Positions 25,627-35,300 of a DNA stretch of 60,794 nucleotides are shown piece by piece (within the stretch, counting starts at the first letter, position 1; each line of letters opens with the position of its first letter). The position numbers and the translations under genes are program-made. The notes below the pieces were generated by a model. It did no database searches, was not told the origin of the DNA, and saw only the letters and a program-made list of their open reading frames with translations. The stretch is taken from assembly GCA_025210375.1 (NCBI GenBank), contig JAOASB010000033.1, positions 1 to 60,794 on the forward strand, read 5' to 3'. The DNA is from Maledivibacter sp. (GTDB taxonomy: Bacteria > Bacillota > Clostridia > Peptostreptococcales > Caminicellaceae).

Positions 25627-27357
25627 ATGATTTTGCTTCAAGAGTTCAAAGAGGATTTACAAACAGTGATTAGTACAATAAGTAGCATTATAAATGTTGA
25701 TGCCGCTGTCTTTGACATACAAAGTCAATTGGTAACAAGCACCGAATCCTATCTACATCACAAGGGTAAAACTGTACATGCCCCTTCAATAAAAGAGGTT
25801 CTTATAAATGACAATGTCTTAGTTAATAAGCCAGGCTATATGAAATCCTGTATTGGCTGTAGATTTAGGGAGCATTGTCCAGCAACTATAGAAATCCTAA
25901 ACAGCATTAAGCTGGATGATGAACCAATTGGAGTCATTACTTTGACTTCTTTTTCAAAGGAAGGCCACGATAGGATAACAAAGAATACGAATGTCTACAT
26001 TGAAATCCTAAATATTGTCACGGATTTGATCTCTAATATTGTATTCCAAAAGCATAAAAGGAACGAATTTAAAAACCTAGAGAAAACCCTTCAGGGAGTT
26101 TTGGATTTATCGGTGGATGCTTTACTAACTATTGATAGTAGTGGCATAGTGACCCATATGAACCCTCCGGCCTTCAATCTATTTTCATTTTGTAATTTCT
26201 ACACAAAATCTATCTTTCAACTGCTTCCCCATAAAATGATTGATAGGATATTAGCTGGAGAAGCTATGGCAAATAAGCGTGTGAAAATTGACAACTTTTA
26301 TGCTAACGTATCTACCATTCCCATTAAAAATGGCAGTGAAATTTCAGGAGCTGTAATACATATAAGTCAAAAGAAATTGACCCTTTTAAACAAAAAAAAT
26401 ATTGATGATAAGCCAAAAATATCCTTGGACATCATAAAGGGAAATAGTAAAACAATGCAAGACCTAAAATCTAAGGTTAAAAAAATCGCAAATAGTTCTT
26501 CCACTGTGTTAATAACTGGTGAAACTGGTACGGGTAAAGGTCTTCTGGCTAAAGCTATCCATCATATAAGCAATCGTTCAAAGAGTCCCTTTATTTCAGT
26601 TAATTGTGCCAGCATACCCGAAACCCTTTTTGAAAGTGAACTGTTTGGTTATGAGGAAGGGGCTTTTACCGGTGCCAAAAAAGGCGGAAAACCCGGACGC
26701 TTTGAACTGGCTTCAGGAGGCACTCTATTTTTAGATGAAATAGGGGAAATGCCTATGGCCATGCAGGCTAAGCTTTTAGGGGTGCTACAGGAAAATTTAA
26801 TAGAAAGAGTTGGAGGAATCACCTCTATTCCAATAGATGTTAGGATCATAGCTGCGACTAATAAAGATATTGAAGAAATGGTACAGAAAAAAGAATTTCG
26901 ATCCGACCTTTTTTATCGATTAAATGTTATTCCTATAGATTTACCTCCCTTAAAATTAAGAAAAAGTGATATTGAAACTTTGGCTAAAGAATTTTTAAAT
27001 CAATATAATTCAAAGCTTGGAAAAAAAATTATCAAATTCTCCAATGAGGTACTGTCCCTATTTATGTCCCATGATTGGCCGGGGAATATTAGGGAGCTTG
27101 AAAACATAGTGGAATACTGCGTTAACATTGAGGAAACCAAGGTTATAAATCTACACAGCCTTCCGGAGAGATTTTTGAAAAATAAAAGGGGAAATGCACA
27201 TAAAATCAAAGCCAAGGTGCAAAATACAGAGCTTGAAGCAATCATAGCTGCCCTAGATAAACACGGCTGGGATGTTCAAGGAAAAACCCTAGCTGCCAAG
27301 GAGCTAGGCATCGGTCTTAGAACCTTATATAGAAAGCTCAAAAATTATAATTGTTAA
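25627..27357 (+). CDS. Sigma-54-dependent enhancer-binding activator (sensor, PAS, AAA+, Fis-type HTH)
   Basis: 576 aa. The N-terminal 180 residues look like a GAF-like sensor and contain CIGCRFREHC (C75, C78, C84), a possible redox or metal site. A PAS-like segment (TLQGVLDLSVDALLTIDSSGIVTHMN) follows, then the AAA+ domain with GETGTGKG (Walker A), GAFTGAKKGG (sigma-54 contact loop) and LFLDEIGEMP (Walker B), and a C-terminal Fis-like HTH (LAAKELGIGLRTLYRKL). The start is the ATG at 25627, with GAGGTG 8 nt upstream. A longer frame beginning at 25501 overlaps the promoter and is rejected. It should activate the divergent SDR-gcvPA-gcvPB operon in response to an unknown signal. Confidence 0.9.
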   Translation: MILLQEFKEDLQTVISTISSIINVDAAVFDIQSQLVTSTESYLHHKGKTVHAPSIKEVLINDNVLVNKPGYMKSCIGCRFREHCPATIEILNSIKLDDEPIGVITLTSFSKEGHDRITKNTNVYIEILNIVTDLISNIVFQKHKRNEFKNLEKTLQGVLDLSVDALLTIDSSGIVTHMNPPAFNLFSFCNFYTKSIFQLLPHKMIDRILAGEAMANKRVKIDNFYANVSTIPIKNGSEISGAVIHISQKKLTLLNKKNIDDKPKISLDIIKGNSKTMQDLKSKVKKIANSSSTVLITGETGTGKGLLAKAIHHISNRSKSPFISVNCASIPETLFESELFGYEEGAFTGAKKGGKPGRFELASGGTLFLDEIGEMPMAMQAKLLGVLQENLIERVGGITSIPIDVRIIAATNKDIEEMVQKKEFRSDLFYRLNVIPIDLPPLKLRKSDIETLAKEFLNQYNSKLGKKIIKFSNEVLSLFMSHDWPGNIRELENIVEYCVNIEETKVINLHSLPERFLKNKRGNAHKIKAKVQNTELEAIIAALDKHGWDVQGKTLAAKELGIGLRTLYRKLKNYNC

Positions 27358-28048
27358 AGTTCAAAAATTCATTTATTAATTCATTTTGATTAATGAATGA
27401 TATCTCATCTGGAAAATCATTATCCCTTGAGCAGGCAGCCATAGTGTAATTGCAGTCTATATCAAACTCTTTAAAATAAAGCCTTTTATTTAGCCCTACA
27501 TCGATAGCTTTACAATTATCATCGGAGGTAATATCAATTGTAAATGCTTTTAATGGCAAAGCTAATCCTCGCCCATCGGCTTTTATATAGCTTTCTTTTA
27601 GTGTCCATATCCTATAAAAATTCTTAAGTCTAACAGCTTCATCACTATCAAGGATGAAGCTTGTTTCTTTTTGAGAAAAAAATCTATGGGCTATGTCCTT
27701 AAATTCTATGGACTGTATTTCTTCTATGTCTATTCCAATAGCTATATCACTTATAGCACATATAACCCAATGACCTGAGTGGGATATATTAAAATTAAAG
27801 TTAAGATCATTTTCCAAGTAGGGCTTTCCATTTTTTCCCCTTTTAAATATTATTGAATTGTTTTGTAAGCCTAGTTTTTTAATAATGATTAGCCTAATTA
27901 ATACCTCTGCCAACATCAATCTGTATTTATCATCAATAAAGTAGGCTTTAGTTATTCTCCCTTTTCTGTCATCATCTAAATTACTTAAAACATTTTTAAA
28001 TATACATTCATCTATATCCCCAGTAATTTTAACACCATAAATCTCCAT
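27338..28048 (-). CDS. Sfp-type 4'-phosphopantetheinyl transferase
   Basis: 236-aa enzyme that activates carrier proteins of NRPS and PKS by attaching phosphopantetheine from CoA. FNISHSGHWVICA, AIGIDIEE (Mg2+-binding acids) and RIWTLKESYIKADGRGL (the WxxKESxxK motif) are all present, and the length matches Sfp rather than the shorter AcpS. It is the last gene of the biosynthetic cluster and should prime the three carrier domains plus the free ACP. Its last 20 bp overlap the convergent end of the sigma-54 activator gene, leaving no room for a terminator between them. Confidence 0.92.
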   Translation of the reverse strand: MEIYGVKITGDIDECIFKNVLSNLDDDRKGRITKAYFIDDKYRLMLAEVLIRLIIIKKLGLQNNSIIFKRGKNGKPYLENDLNFNFNISHSGHWVICAISDIAIGIDIEEIQSIEFKDIAHRFFSQKETSFILDSDEAVRLKNFYRIWTLKESYIKADGRGLALPLKAFTIDITSDDNCKAIDVGLNKRLYFKEFDIDCNYTMAACSRDNDFPDEISFINQNELINEFLNFNNYNF

Positions 28049-28076
28049 CTTAGCTTAACCTCGACCTTCTTTAACC

Positions 28077-29180
28077 TCAATTTTTCTCCATTATATCTAT
28101 AAGGTCTTCAATGAATTTTTTCTCCTGCTGTTTAATACTATCCAAAGCTTTGATTATTTTTGAGACGTTTTTGTTATCATTTGATAGATAATACTTTAAA
28201 AATACATTTAGCATAACCACCGCATCTTCTTCTATAGCCCTTATCCTATCTAAAAGGTTATTTGATTCATCTATGATTTTATTTTCTATCAAATACTCTA
28301 CCCTATGCCGCATCAAGGTTTTGTGGTCTTTCAAGAAGCTAAAAATCCTTAAGTCCTTATAGACCTTGTTGTCATCCTCCATTAGCTTGTTTAAATATCT
28401 CTTAAGCATTTCATAGCAATCCATACCATAATATTCCTTGTAGCAATCCTCAAGTTCACCGAAATATAATAAAGTGGATAAGCTATACATACGTCCATAG
28501 CTTTTCTCAGGTAGTAAATATTCCTTTAAAAATCCTATAAACAATTCCTTATCAAATCTATAATCGCACTCCTGCAATTCTATTGCATGTATTATGCTAA
28601 CCTCCCTTTGAAAGGTCTTATGGGGACTAAACTTACCTTTAAATAATTCGTCCACATTATTAAAAGCCCTTTCAACCTCATCAAAATCCACCTTCATAAA
28701 AGAAAATTTTGAAACATTAAAGTGATCGGCTATATAAAATTTCTTTTCCCTTAGATCATATCCGTAAATTAAGCTTTGATGGATATAATCATTACTTTTA
28801 TCATCACCACGAAAGCATTGATCTAATAACACATAATTATATATACCTTCATTTATGGATTCTATTAAATACTCTGTAAATGACGGGTATTTGTTTTTTA
28901 TAAACTTTCGATGATAAGCATATTTGTTTATATATGGGCACATATCCCATGAATTACCTAAATAATATGGAGAATAAGGGTTAACCCCCGGAACAAATTG
29001 AAAGTCTGGAGGTTGATCCTCAAACATCTCTACCCCTAAAATCTGAATAAATAGATTGTTAATCCACTTAAAGGACTCTTCGTTATTTTGAATAATAGAA
29101 AATAAATATGTGTTTCCTGCCCACGTATTCACAAGAGGCTCCTTTAAGGGCAATATTACAGTATCTTTCATATTAGCCAT
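28077..29180 (-). CDS. BtrH-like protein, stand-alone, nucleophile Cys not conserved
   Basis: 367 aa. The segment YIHQSLIYGYDLREKKFYIADHF closely parallels HSLLIYGYNQKEKLFNVIEHD in the last domain of the NRPS-PKS protein; both fit the His...Asp half of the BtrH-N cysteine-protease-like fold. BtrH itself moves an acyl group from a carrier protein to an amine. Where the NRPS-PKS domain has NCFYNSLF, this protein has TWAGNTYLF, so the expected nucleophile is missing. The C-terminal half is helical and unrecognised. AGGAGG is 7 nt upstream of the ATG. It could be a non-catalytic partner or use another residue. Confidence 0.6.
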   Translation of the reverse strand: MANMKDTVILPLKEPLVNTWAGNTYLFSIIQNNEESFKWINNLFIQILGVEMFEDQPPDFQFVPGVNPYSPYYLGNSWDMCPYINKYAYHRKFIKNKYPSFTEYLIESINEGIYNYVLLDQCFRGDDKSNDYIHQSLIYGYDLREKKFYIADHFNVSKFSFMKVDFDEVERAFNNVDELFKGKFSPHKTFQREVSIIHAIELQECDYRFDKELFIGFLKEYLLPEKSYGRMYSLSTLLYFGELEDCYKEYYGMDCYEMLKRYLNKLMEDDNKVYKDLRIFSFLKDHKTLMRHRVEYLIENKIIDESNNLLDRIRAIEEDAVVMLNVFLKYYLSNDNKNVSKIIKALDSIKQQEKKFIEDLIDIMEKN

Positions 29181-29210
29181 ACGTCAACCTCCTATATATA
29201 TTTGACTAAG

Positions 29211-29420
29211 AAAATTAATAAAAAGAAAAGAGAATGACTTCAAGAATTTAGTAAGAAAACTATCTGAAAGATTTGTGAAAAATTCGTAGAACTGATAGGA
29301 CGTCAGTTCAGCGACCATGAGGCATGGACGCCTCACGGGAGCGTTAGAATTTTTCTCAAAGCTTGAAGATAAAGTTTTCTCTAAATTCTTGTCGGATTGA
29401 GCGTTCTTTTTATTAATTTT
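29211..29420. repeat. 210-bp near-palindrome inside the biosynthetic cluster
   Basis: The outer 17 bp (AAAATTAATAAAAAGAA and its complement) are perfect, similarity of the arms continues inward with small gaps, and the centre is TGAGGC-N6-GCCTCA (318-335). It lies between the BtrH-like gene and fabD. It is the size and shape of a MITE or a palindromic intergenic element. The ORF that crosses it is a by-product. Confidence 0.75.
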
Positions 29421-29466
29421 CAACAGCACACTTTTATAGTGTCATGTAGAATTAAAGCTTTATATC

Positions 29467-30732
29467 CTAAGTCCTTCTTATAGACTCTAAAAATTCATAA
29501 AGAATACTCTTTGTTCCTGTGGCACTGAATAGTTCTTCAAACCTTTCCCTTTGCTCCTCATCTGATACTTTTTTTGTACTAAATACACTGACAAGCATCT
29601 CTAAAGCTTGCTTCATCTCATCTATACTAGGCCCTCTTTCTTCTTGTTCAATAACCTCCTGTATACACTCTATCCCTCTATATGGCTCTATTACTCCTTT
29701 TCTATACTCATCATTGTTCAAATTGTTATTTTTAGTACAAACTGCAATAGCCATGGCCCTAGTTATGACAGTGTCTTTACCATATTCATAATCGCCGGAG
29801 GATACTTCACTCCCTAGACTTCTCATATCTGATTTGTTATCATATGCAAAGGCTTTTATACCAGTCCCACCTTTATCCATCAATGCTTTCAGTATCATAT
29901 TAGGCCCAATTTCAACAGCCGTATCCACAGCTTGTTTATCCATATATTCTATGGTATCCCACCATCGTACCGGTAAGATGGTTTGAGCCTTTAGATTATC
30001 AATAATTTCACTGCTATCCTTATATGGAATAGCCTTTACATTTGCAATAACTGGCCACTTTGGTGCCTTAAAGGAATATTTTTTTAACTCATTATGGAGT
30101 CTGTCAGCTGCCCTCTCCATTAGTGGGGTATGAAAGGGGGCACTAACCCTTAGAGGTATTGTCCTTGCTCCCTTATCCTTAAGCACCTTTTCTAATTCTT
30201 CTACTGAATTTTTATAGCCACTCACTACAATTTGTGATGGCGAATTGTAGTTTGATATGTATACAGAATGTCCCAATTCCAACATCATCCCACAGGTCTC
30301 TTCAACCACTTCTTTAGGTATATCTGAAACCGCAAGCATTTTTCCATTGCCTAGGGCAACGGCCTCCTGCATAAATCTGCCCCTGTCCCTAACGATTTTT
30401 ACACAATCAAAAAAGCTTATGCTTTCAGCACATGTCAGTGCAGTAAATTCACCAAGACTATGGCCTGCGGTTAAGAAGGGTTTTATACCTATTTCCTTCA
30501 TATATATTCTAAAAGCGGCAACACTGACTGTAAGGATAGCCGGCTGTGCATTTTCCGTTTTGGTTAGATTCTTCATATCCCCTTCAAAGCACAGCTTCTT
30601 AATATCGTATCCTAATGCCTCACTCGCTTCCTCAAAAACCCTTCTAGCCTCTATATGGTTGTCAAAGAGGTTTTTTCCCATTCCAACATATTGGGAACCC
30701 TGGCCTGGAAATAATAAAGCAATTTTCTTCAC
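29467..30732 (-). CDS. fabD: Malonyl-CoA:ACP transacylase, trans-AT for the PKS module
   Basis: 421 aa. LLFPGQGSQYVGMG and TAGHSLGEFTALTCA (catalytic Ser) identify an FabD-type acyltransferase; later APFHTPLM carries the active-site His. It is about 110 residues longer than housekeeping FabD, with a C-terminal tail of unknown fold (AMAIAVCTKNNNL onward). The NRPS-PKS protein in this cluster lacks an AT domain but keeps the flanking linker, so this enzyme should load malonyl groups in trans. The start is GTG with GGGGTGA upstream. It lies 41 bp before the radical SAM gene's stop on the same strand. Confidence 0.9.
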   Translation of the reverse strand: MKKIALLFPGQGSQYVGMGKNLFDNHIEARRVFEEASEALGYDIKKLCFEGDMKNLTKTENAQPAILTVSVAAFRIYMKEIGIKPFLTAGHSLGEFTALTCAESISFFDCVKIVRDRGRFMQEAVALGNGKMLAVSDIPKEVVEETCGMMLELGHSVYISNYNSPSQIVVSGYKNSVEELEKVLKDKGARTIPLRVSAPFHTPLMERAADRLHNELKKYSFKAPKWPVIANVKAIPYKDSSEIIDNLKAQTILPVRWWDTIEYMDKQAVDTAVEIGPNMILKALMDKGGTGIKAFAYDNKSDMRSLGSEVSSGDYEYGKDTVITRAMAIAVCTKNNNLNNDEYRKGVIEPYRGIECIQEVIEQEERGPSIDEMKQALEMLVSVFSTKKVSDEEQRERFEELFSATGTKSILYEFLESIRRT

Positions 30733-30772
30733 TTTGTCACCCCATAATAAATCTCATATTCTATTTACCATC

Positions 30773-31930
30773 CTACCATAGGCCATTAAAAGCATCTGGA
30801 TCAGCCCATATACGAGTACATCTATTACACATCTCAAGATTTTCTTTCTTTAAAAACTCTCTGAATTTTTTCAGCTTATTTCCTTCCCAAATATCCTTAA
30901 ATGAGGCTTCGTATATATTTCCAATTTTATAGTCTGGAAGATCAACACAGGGATAAACATCCCCTGTTCTACGTATGGTTAGCTCATGCCAAGGGCCTAT
31001 ACATTTTGACTTACCAAAATTCTCATTAATATCTGTAAAATACTTATATACATCAATAAAGTTTGAATAATCTATACCCTCTGCTCTCCATAAATCCTCT
31101 AAATCCCTCTTTAACCTAGCGGCATCAATATCAATTGGGTCATCCTCTAAAAAGCCTTCCCAGCCAGAAGCAGATTCACAACCAAGCTCCTTCATCTGAG
31201 CTAAATATCCCATTCCCTTTTCCTTGGTAGTGAAATACAAGGGTTGAAAATTTATGGCTATATCCCTTTTCTTTGCCCATGGATTCGTTGATGAATCATA
31301 TACTATTATCTTCTCTTCTTTAAAACGTTCCCTTAATTCTCTAACAAAATCCTTAACGCTTGCGTAATTGTACTGGGATATTGTCATATTAATTTGTATA
31401 TAAGGAAACAGCTTCCTTAACCTCTTTTTTTCTTTCATCAAAGCTTCTAGATTTGAACAAATTTCTTGAAAACTACCTTCCTGTCTTATGGAATCATGAT
31501 ATTTCTCTGGTCCATCAATAGAAAGACATAGTCCAATAATGTTATTCAAGATAAAATCAATATTCTCTTTAATTAAAGTTCCATTAGTCAAAAGATAGGT
31601 GGTCAACTTTTTACTCCTTAGGTACTGACCTAATTCTACGATGTGTTTATATAATAGTGGCTCTCCCCCTGAAAGAAGAACAGAAATATTTTTATTCTCT
31701 ACCAATACTTCATCTATAAATCTCTTAAGTACAGTTATTTCCAACTGCTCACTAATAGCTTTTTCTGGTTCCTTTCTAGCCCATCCAGTCTCCCCCCAGA
31801 CATGGCACATTTTACAACGATAATTACATAATTCCGTTGGTAGTAAAGTAAGCTGCTTTATCTTTGGAGTTAGATTGCGTACATACTCCACAAGCCTTTC
31901 ATCCCTTAATTCCCCTGGATTTACCCACAT
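30773..31930 (-). CDS. Radical SAM/SPASM-domain enzyme of the cluster
   Basis: 385 aa from the chosen start. CNYRCKMC is the radical SAM CxxxCxxC cluster; SGGEPLLY and LTNGTLI fit the fold. The C-terminus has SPASM-type Cys (CIGPWHELTIRRTGDVYPCVD and CNRC), implying extra Fe-S clusters. SPASM enzymes act on peptides, amino acids or alcohols; the substrate here is unknown. The start is placed at ATG 31930 (MWVNPGELRD) because GAGGGTGA lies 8 nt upstream and would otherwise be coding. It sits between the free ACP and fabD, so it probably tailors a carrier-bound or free building block. Confidence 0.82.
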   Translation of the reverse strand: MWVNPGELRDERLVEYVRNLTPKIKQLTLLPTELCNYRCKMCHVWGETGWARKEPEKAISEQLEITVLKRFIDEVLVENKNISVLLSGGEPLLYKHIVELGQYLRSKKLTTYLLTNGTLIKENIDFILNNIIGLCLSIDGPEKYHDSIRQEGSFQEICSNLEALMKEKKRLRKLFPYIQINMTISQYNYASVKDFVRELRERFKEEKIIVYDSSTNPWAKKRDIAINFQPLYFTTKEKGMGYLAQMKELGCESASGWEGFLEDDPIDIDAARLKRDLEDLWRAEGIDYSNFIDVYKYFTDINENFGKSKCIGPWHELTIRRTGDVYPCVDLPDYKIGNIYEASFKDIWEGNKLKKFREFLKKENLEMCNRCTRIWADPDAFNGLW

Positions 31931-32024
31931 AGTTTCACTCACCCTCATTTTTAAATTATATTTTTATATAGGGTTTATCTCTACTTAAATCCCTATAACA
32001 TACTTTAAAACCCAAAGATTATTC

Positions 32025-32297
32025 CTATGCCTTTGCTTGTTCGGCTTTATTATTGATAGAGCTTTCAATATAGCTTGTAATATTGTTAATAGTTGAAAAT
32101 TTCCCATAGCTCAAATCCCTATCATCCCATTCAATCTCAAATTCCATCTCGGCAGCAATCACAACCCTCATAAAGGTTACAGAGTTTAGACCAATAGCCG
32201 ATAGACTATCATCGGGTCCTAGATTTTCTAACCCCTCATCCTCTCCTATAAATTCCTTTAGCATGTTGACTACTCTTTTTCTGATTTCCTCTGACAT
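32025..32297 (-). CDS. Free acyl carrier protein
   Basis: 90 aa, with an acidic helical fold and LSAIGLNSVTFMRV, in which the Ser carries phosphopantetheine (the common DSL is NSV here). It lies 14 bp downstream of the NRPS-PKS gene and upstream of the radical SAM gene. It may hold a building block for the radical SAM or BtrH-like enzyme, or act as an extra carrier for the assembly line. Confidence 0.85.
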   Translation of the reverse strand: MSEEIRKRVVNMLKEFIGEDEGLENLGPDDSLSAIGLNSVTFMRVVIAAEMEFEIEWDDRDLSYGKFSTINNITSYIESSINNKAEQAKA

Positions 32298-32310
32298 TTT
32301 AAATACCCCC

Positions 32311-35300
32311 TTAATTGATAATTTCTATTAATTTTAAAAATAAAACTTCATTAAACACCCTTTCATCCCTTGCAGCTTCAATCAAATTTTGATATGATAA
32401 TTCAAAAACCTCAGGTTTATATACAGGCATATACATAAACCTAATTAATGGCTTTCTTATCAATTCCCATTTCTCAATAATCCTGTCTAATAACTCAATA
32501 ATCTCACTCTTATCTTCAAAAATCCTTAAAAGCCTATATTTTTCAAAATTTTTAGCATTGATAACGGCATTCAAGAACTCTATCAAATAATCAATATTCT
32601 CCTTTAATTCAATGTTAGACGATGATAGTTTTTTATAGCTTCTTATAAAATCACCTAATACCATCATGCTTGCTTCTACCGTTTCTTTATGGTTAAGCAT
32701 ATTTTCTGCAAATTCTCTTATATATTTCTTTATAGGCATCTGAGCTTTTTCATTTCTTTTATTACCTTCATTGAAGTCAAAAACATAATGTGTAGCAGCT
32801 TCCTTACCCTTTAGAAAATTCTCTATATAGCCATAATATGCTTTCTCTACATCAAGGTAGGGAATAACACATTTTTTATAGGACAGATTCTCAAATCTAT
32901 CATGCTCAATAACGTTAAACAGCTTTTCTTTTTGGTTATATCCGTATATTAGTAATGAATGCTTTATATGCTGCTTTAGATATACATCCCTTCTTATTGA
33001 CTCATAATATCCATCAACCCAAAGCACCACAGGTCTATCATCTGATATGGCTTCTATAATCTCCAAGATTATTTCCTTAGAGTTATATCTTTCATCGACT
33101 TCTATATCCTCTTGTTTGCAGACATGCTTTAAATCATCTTTTGCAAGATACTCAATTACATAGCTATTATTGTTATCATCTTCACTTTTTTGAAATACTA
33201 TTATGTCCCTTAGTATAAAGGGCATTATATCTCCATTGAAATGATGTACTATGGGAAATAATGAGTTGTAAAAACAGTTTCTGTAAAATATATCATTAAA
33301 GGGCTCGAATTTATCTAGGATTTTACTATCCCTTTCATGGGATTTATTATATCCTATGTCATGTACAATTGTTTTCTGCATTTCAAAAGGCTTTATGTTA
33401 GTTTGAATACCTTCCTCATTTCCTCCAGATAAATGCTTAGCTAATTTATTAATGGATGGATATTTATAAAGATCCCTAGATGAAAACTCAATATTTAACT
33501 TTTCAAGCTCTACCTCTATTCTAATAGCAGATATGGAATTACCACCAAGCTCAAAGAAATCATCATCTATATTTATTTCCTTATGTCCAAGGATTTCTCC
33601 CCATATGTTTCCCAGGCATCTTTCCAGCTGTGAGTAATCCTTATTTTTTCTTCCCCTTAGCAAAACATCCTTCTTTTTAGGTTTTTCTATATCCTTTAAT
33701 GCATCCGACTCTCTCTTTTCATATTTTTCCTTCAATCCTTCATTTACTTTAATTCCAATATCAAATATTGTCTTATCAAAATCACAACCATAATAATTAA
33801 AGTCACCTATCATAATCCTATCTTTATCTTTTATATTTTCACCTACAACCTTTTTAAAGGAATCTATAGCCTGTTTAGTTGTAAAGGCTCTAAATATGCT
33901 ATTATCAATCTCTCCGATGTAGCCTACAGCCATTCCGGTTTCCTTCCATCCTGTCCAATTGATGGTTAGAGTAGGTTTTCCCAATCCATTTCTATAGTAA
34001 GAAAATGCATCAAGATAAGAATTAGCAGCTGTATAGTCTCCCTGTCCTGGAGCCCCGGATATTGAAGTAATAGATGAAAATAATATGAAAAAGTCTAATT
34101 CATCATTTTTTGTCATATCATCAAGTAGCCATGTTCCCTGTACCTTTGGAAGCAGTACATCCTTAAATACTTCTTCATCTTTATTAATGATAAATCCATC
34201 TCCAGGTACCCCTGCACAATGTATGATACCATCGATACCCCCATAGCTTCCTCTAACGTCCTCTAACACCCTTTTAAGTTCATTGGGGTTAGATATATCA
34301 GCATTATAGTAGGACACTTTAGCCCCCATAGCTTCAATTTCCACTATGTTTTTTATTTTTCTCGTAATGCTATTTTTTTCACCTTTAAGCTTTAATTGCC
34401 ACTCCCTAGAATCTGGCAATTTTGTCCTATTAATAAGCACTAGATTCACTTTATGGATAGAAGCTATGTATTTTGATATTTCTGCCCCAATACCTCCCGC
34501 TCCACCTGTTATGATATACACGCCTCCATCTTTAATCCCCAATCCCTTAATATCAACTTTATCTATATCTACATCAATTAATTGTTCCACATATCTTGTA
34601 TTATTACGGTATGCTATCTGATAAGGTCTATCCCCTAACCATATCTCTTTAATGATTTGCTCCAAATCCGTACAAGCATCTATATCTACCTGCTTGCAGC
34701 TTAAATTTTTATTCTCAAAGCCTATCACTTTGCCAAGACCCATTAATGTCCCATTCTCAGGATTAAACCTTTCTTCTTTTCCCGTCACCCTATTTACATA
34801 ATCAGAAATTATTGTTATATCTATCTTTTCCTTCAAGTTAACATTACCAATGGCTTTTACTAAATAAAACAGACTGTAGACCCCTATCCTCTGGGTATGC
34901 TGAAAATCTTCCCAGCTTTCTATTTCCTGAGTAGTTTTGATAGAAGCCATATGTATTATTTTCCTTATATCTCTATTCTTAAGCTCCTTAATAAGCTTTA
35001 TATAGCTCTCATAACTATCATCTATGCTATAGCTATTATCATTAATTTTTTTATATTCCCTGTCCATGCTAATCTCTATGGTATCTATTCCCTTATACTT
35101 AAGCTTTTCAGCTATTTTATTTCCTTTACCTGTACTATCCTTAAAAATTAAGACGAAGCCCTTTTCCTCAATACTTATACTGTCACTAATTGGTTCACAT
35201 ATCCATTCCATTTCATAATAATAGCTGCTATTTTTATGGATTTCATCTTCTTCAATGCCAGGGATATCGAGCCAGCATCTATTTTTTACAAATGGATAGG

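Noticed and set aside
29184..29429. 81-aa minus-strand ORF between the BtrH-like gene and fabD
   Set aside because: It lies almost wholly within the 210-bp palindrome, has no ribosome site and no protein-like pattern.
34346..34621. Plus-strand ORFs inside the giant NRPS-PKS gene (here and at several other places)
   Set aside because: All are reverse-frame shadows of recognisable domains without ribosome sites.
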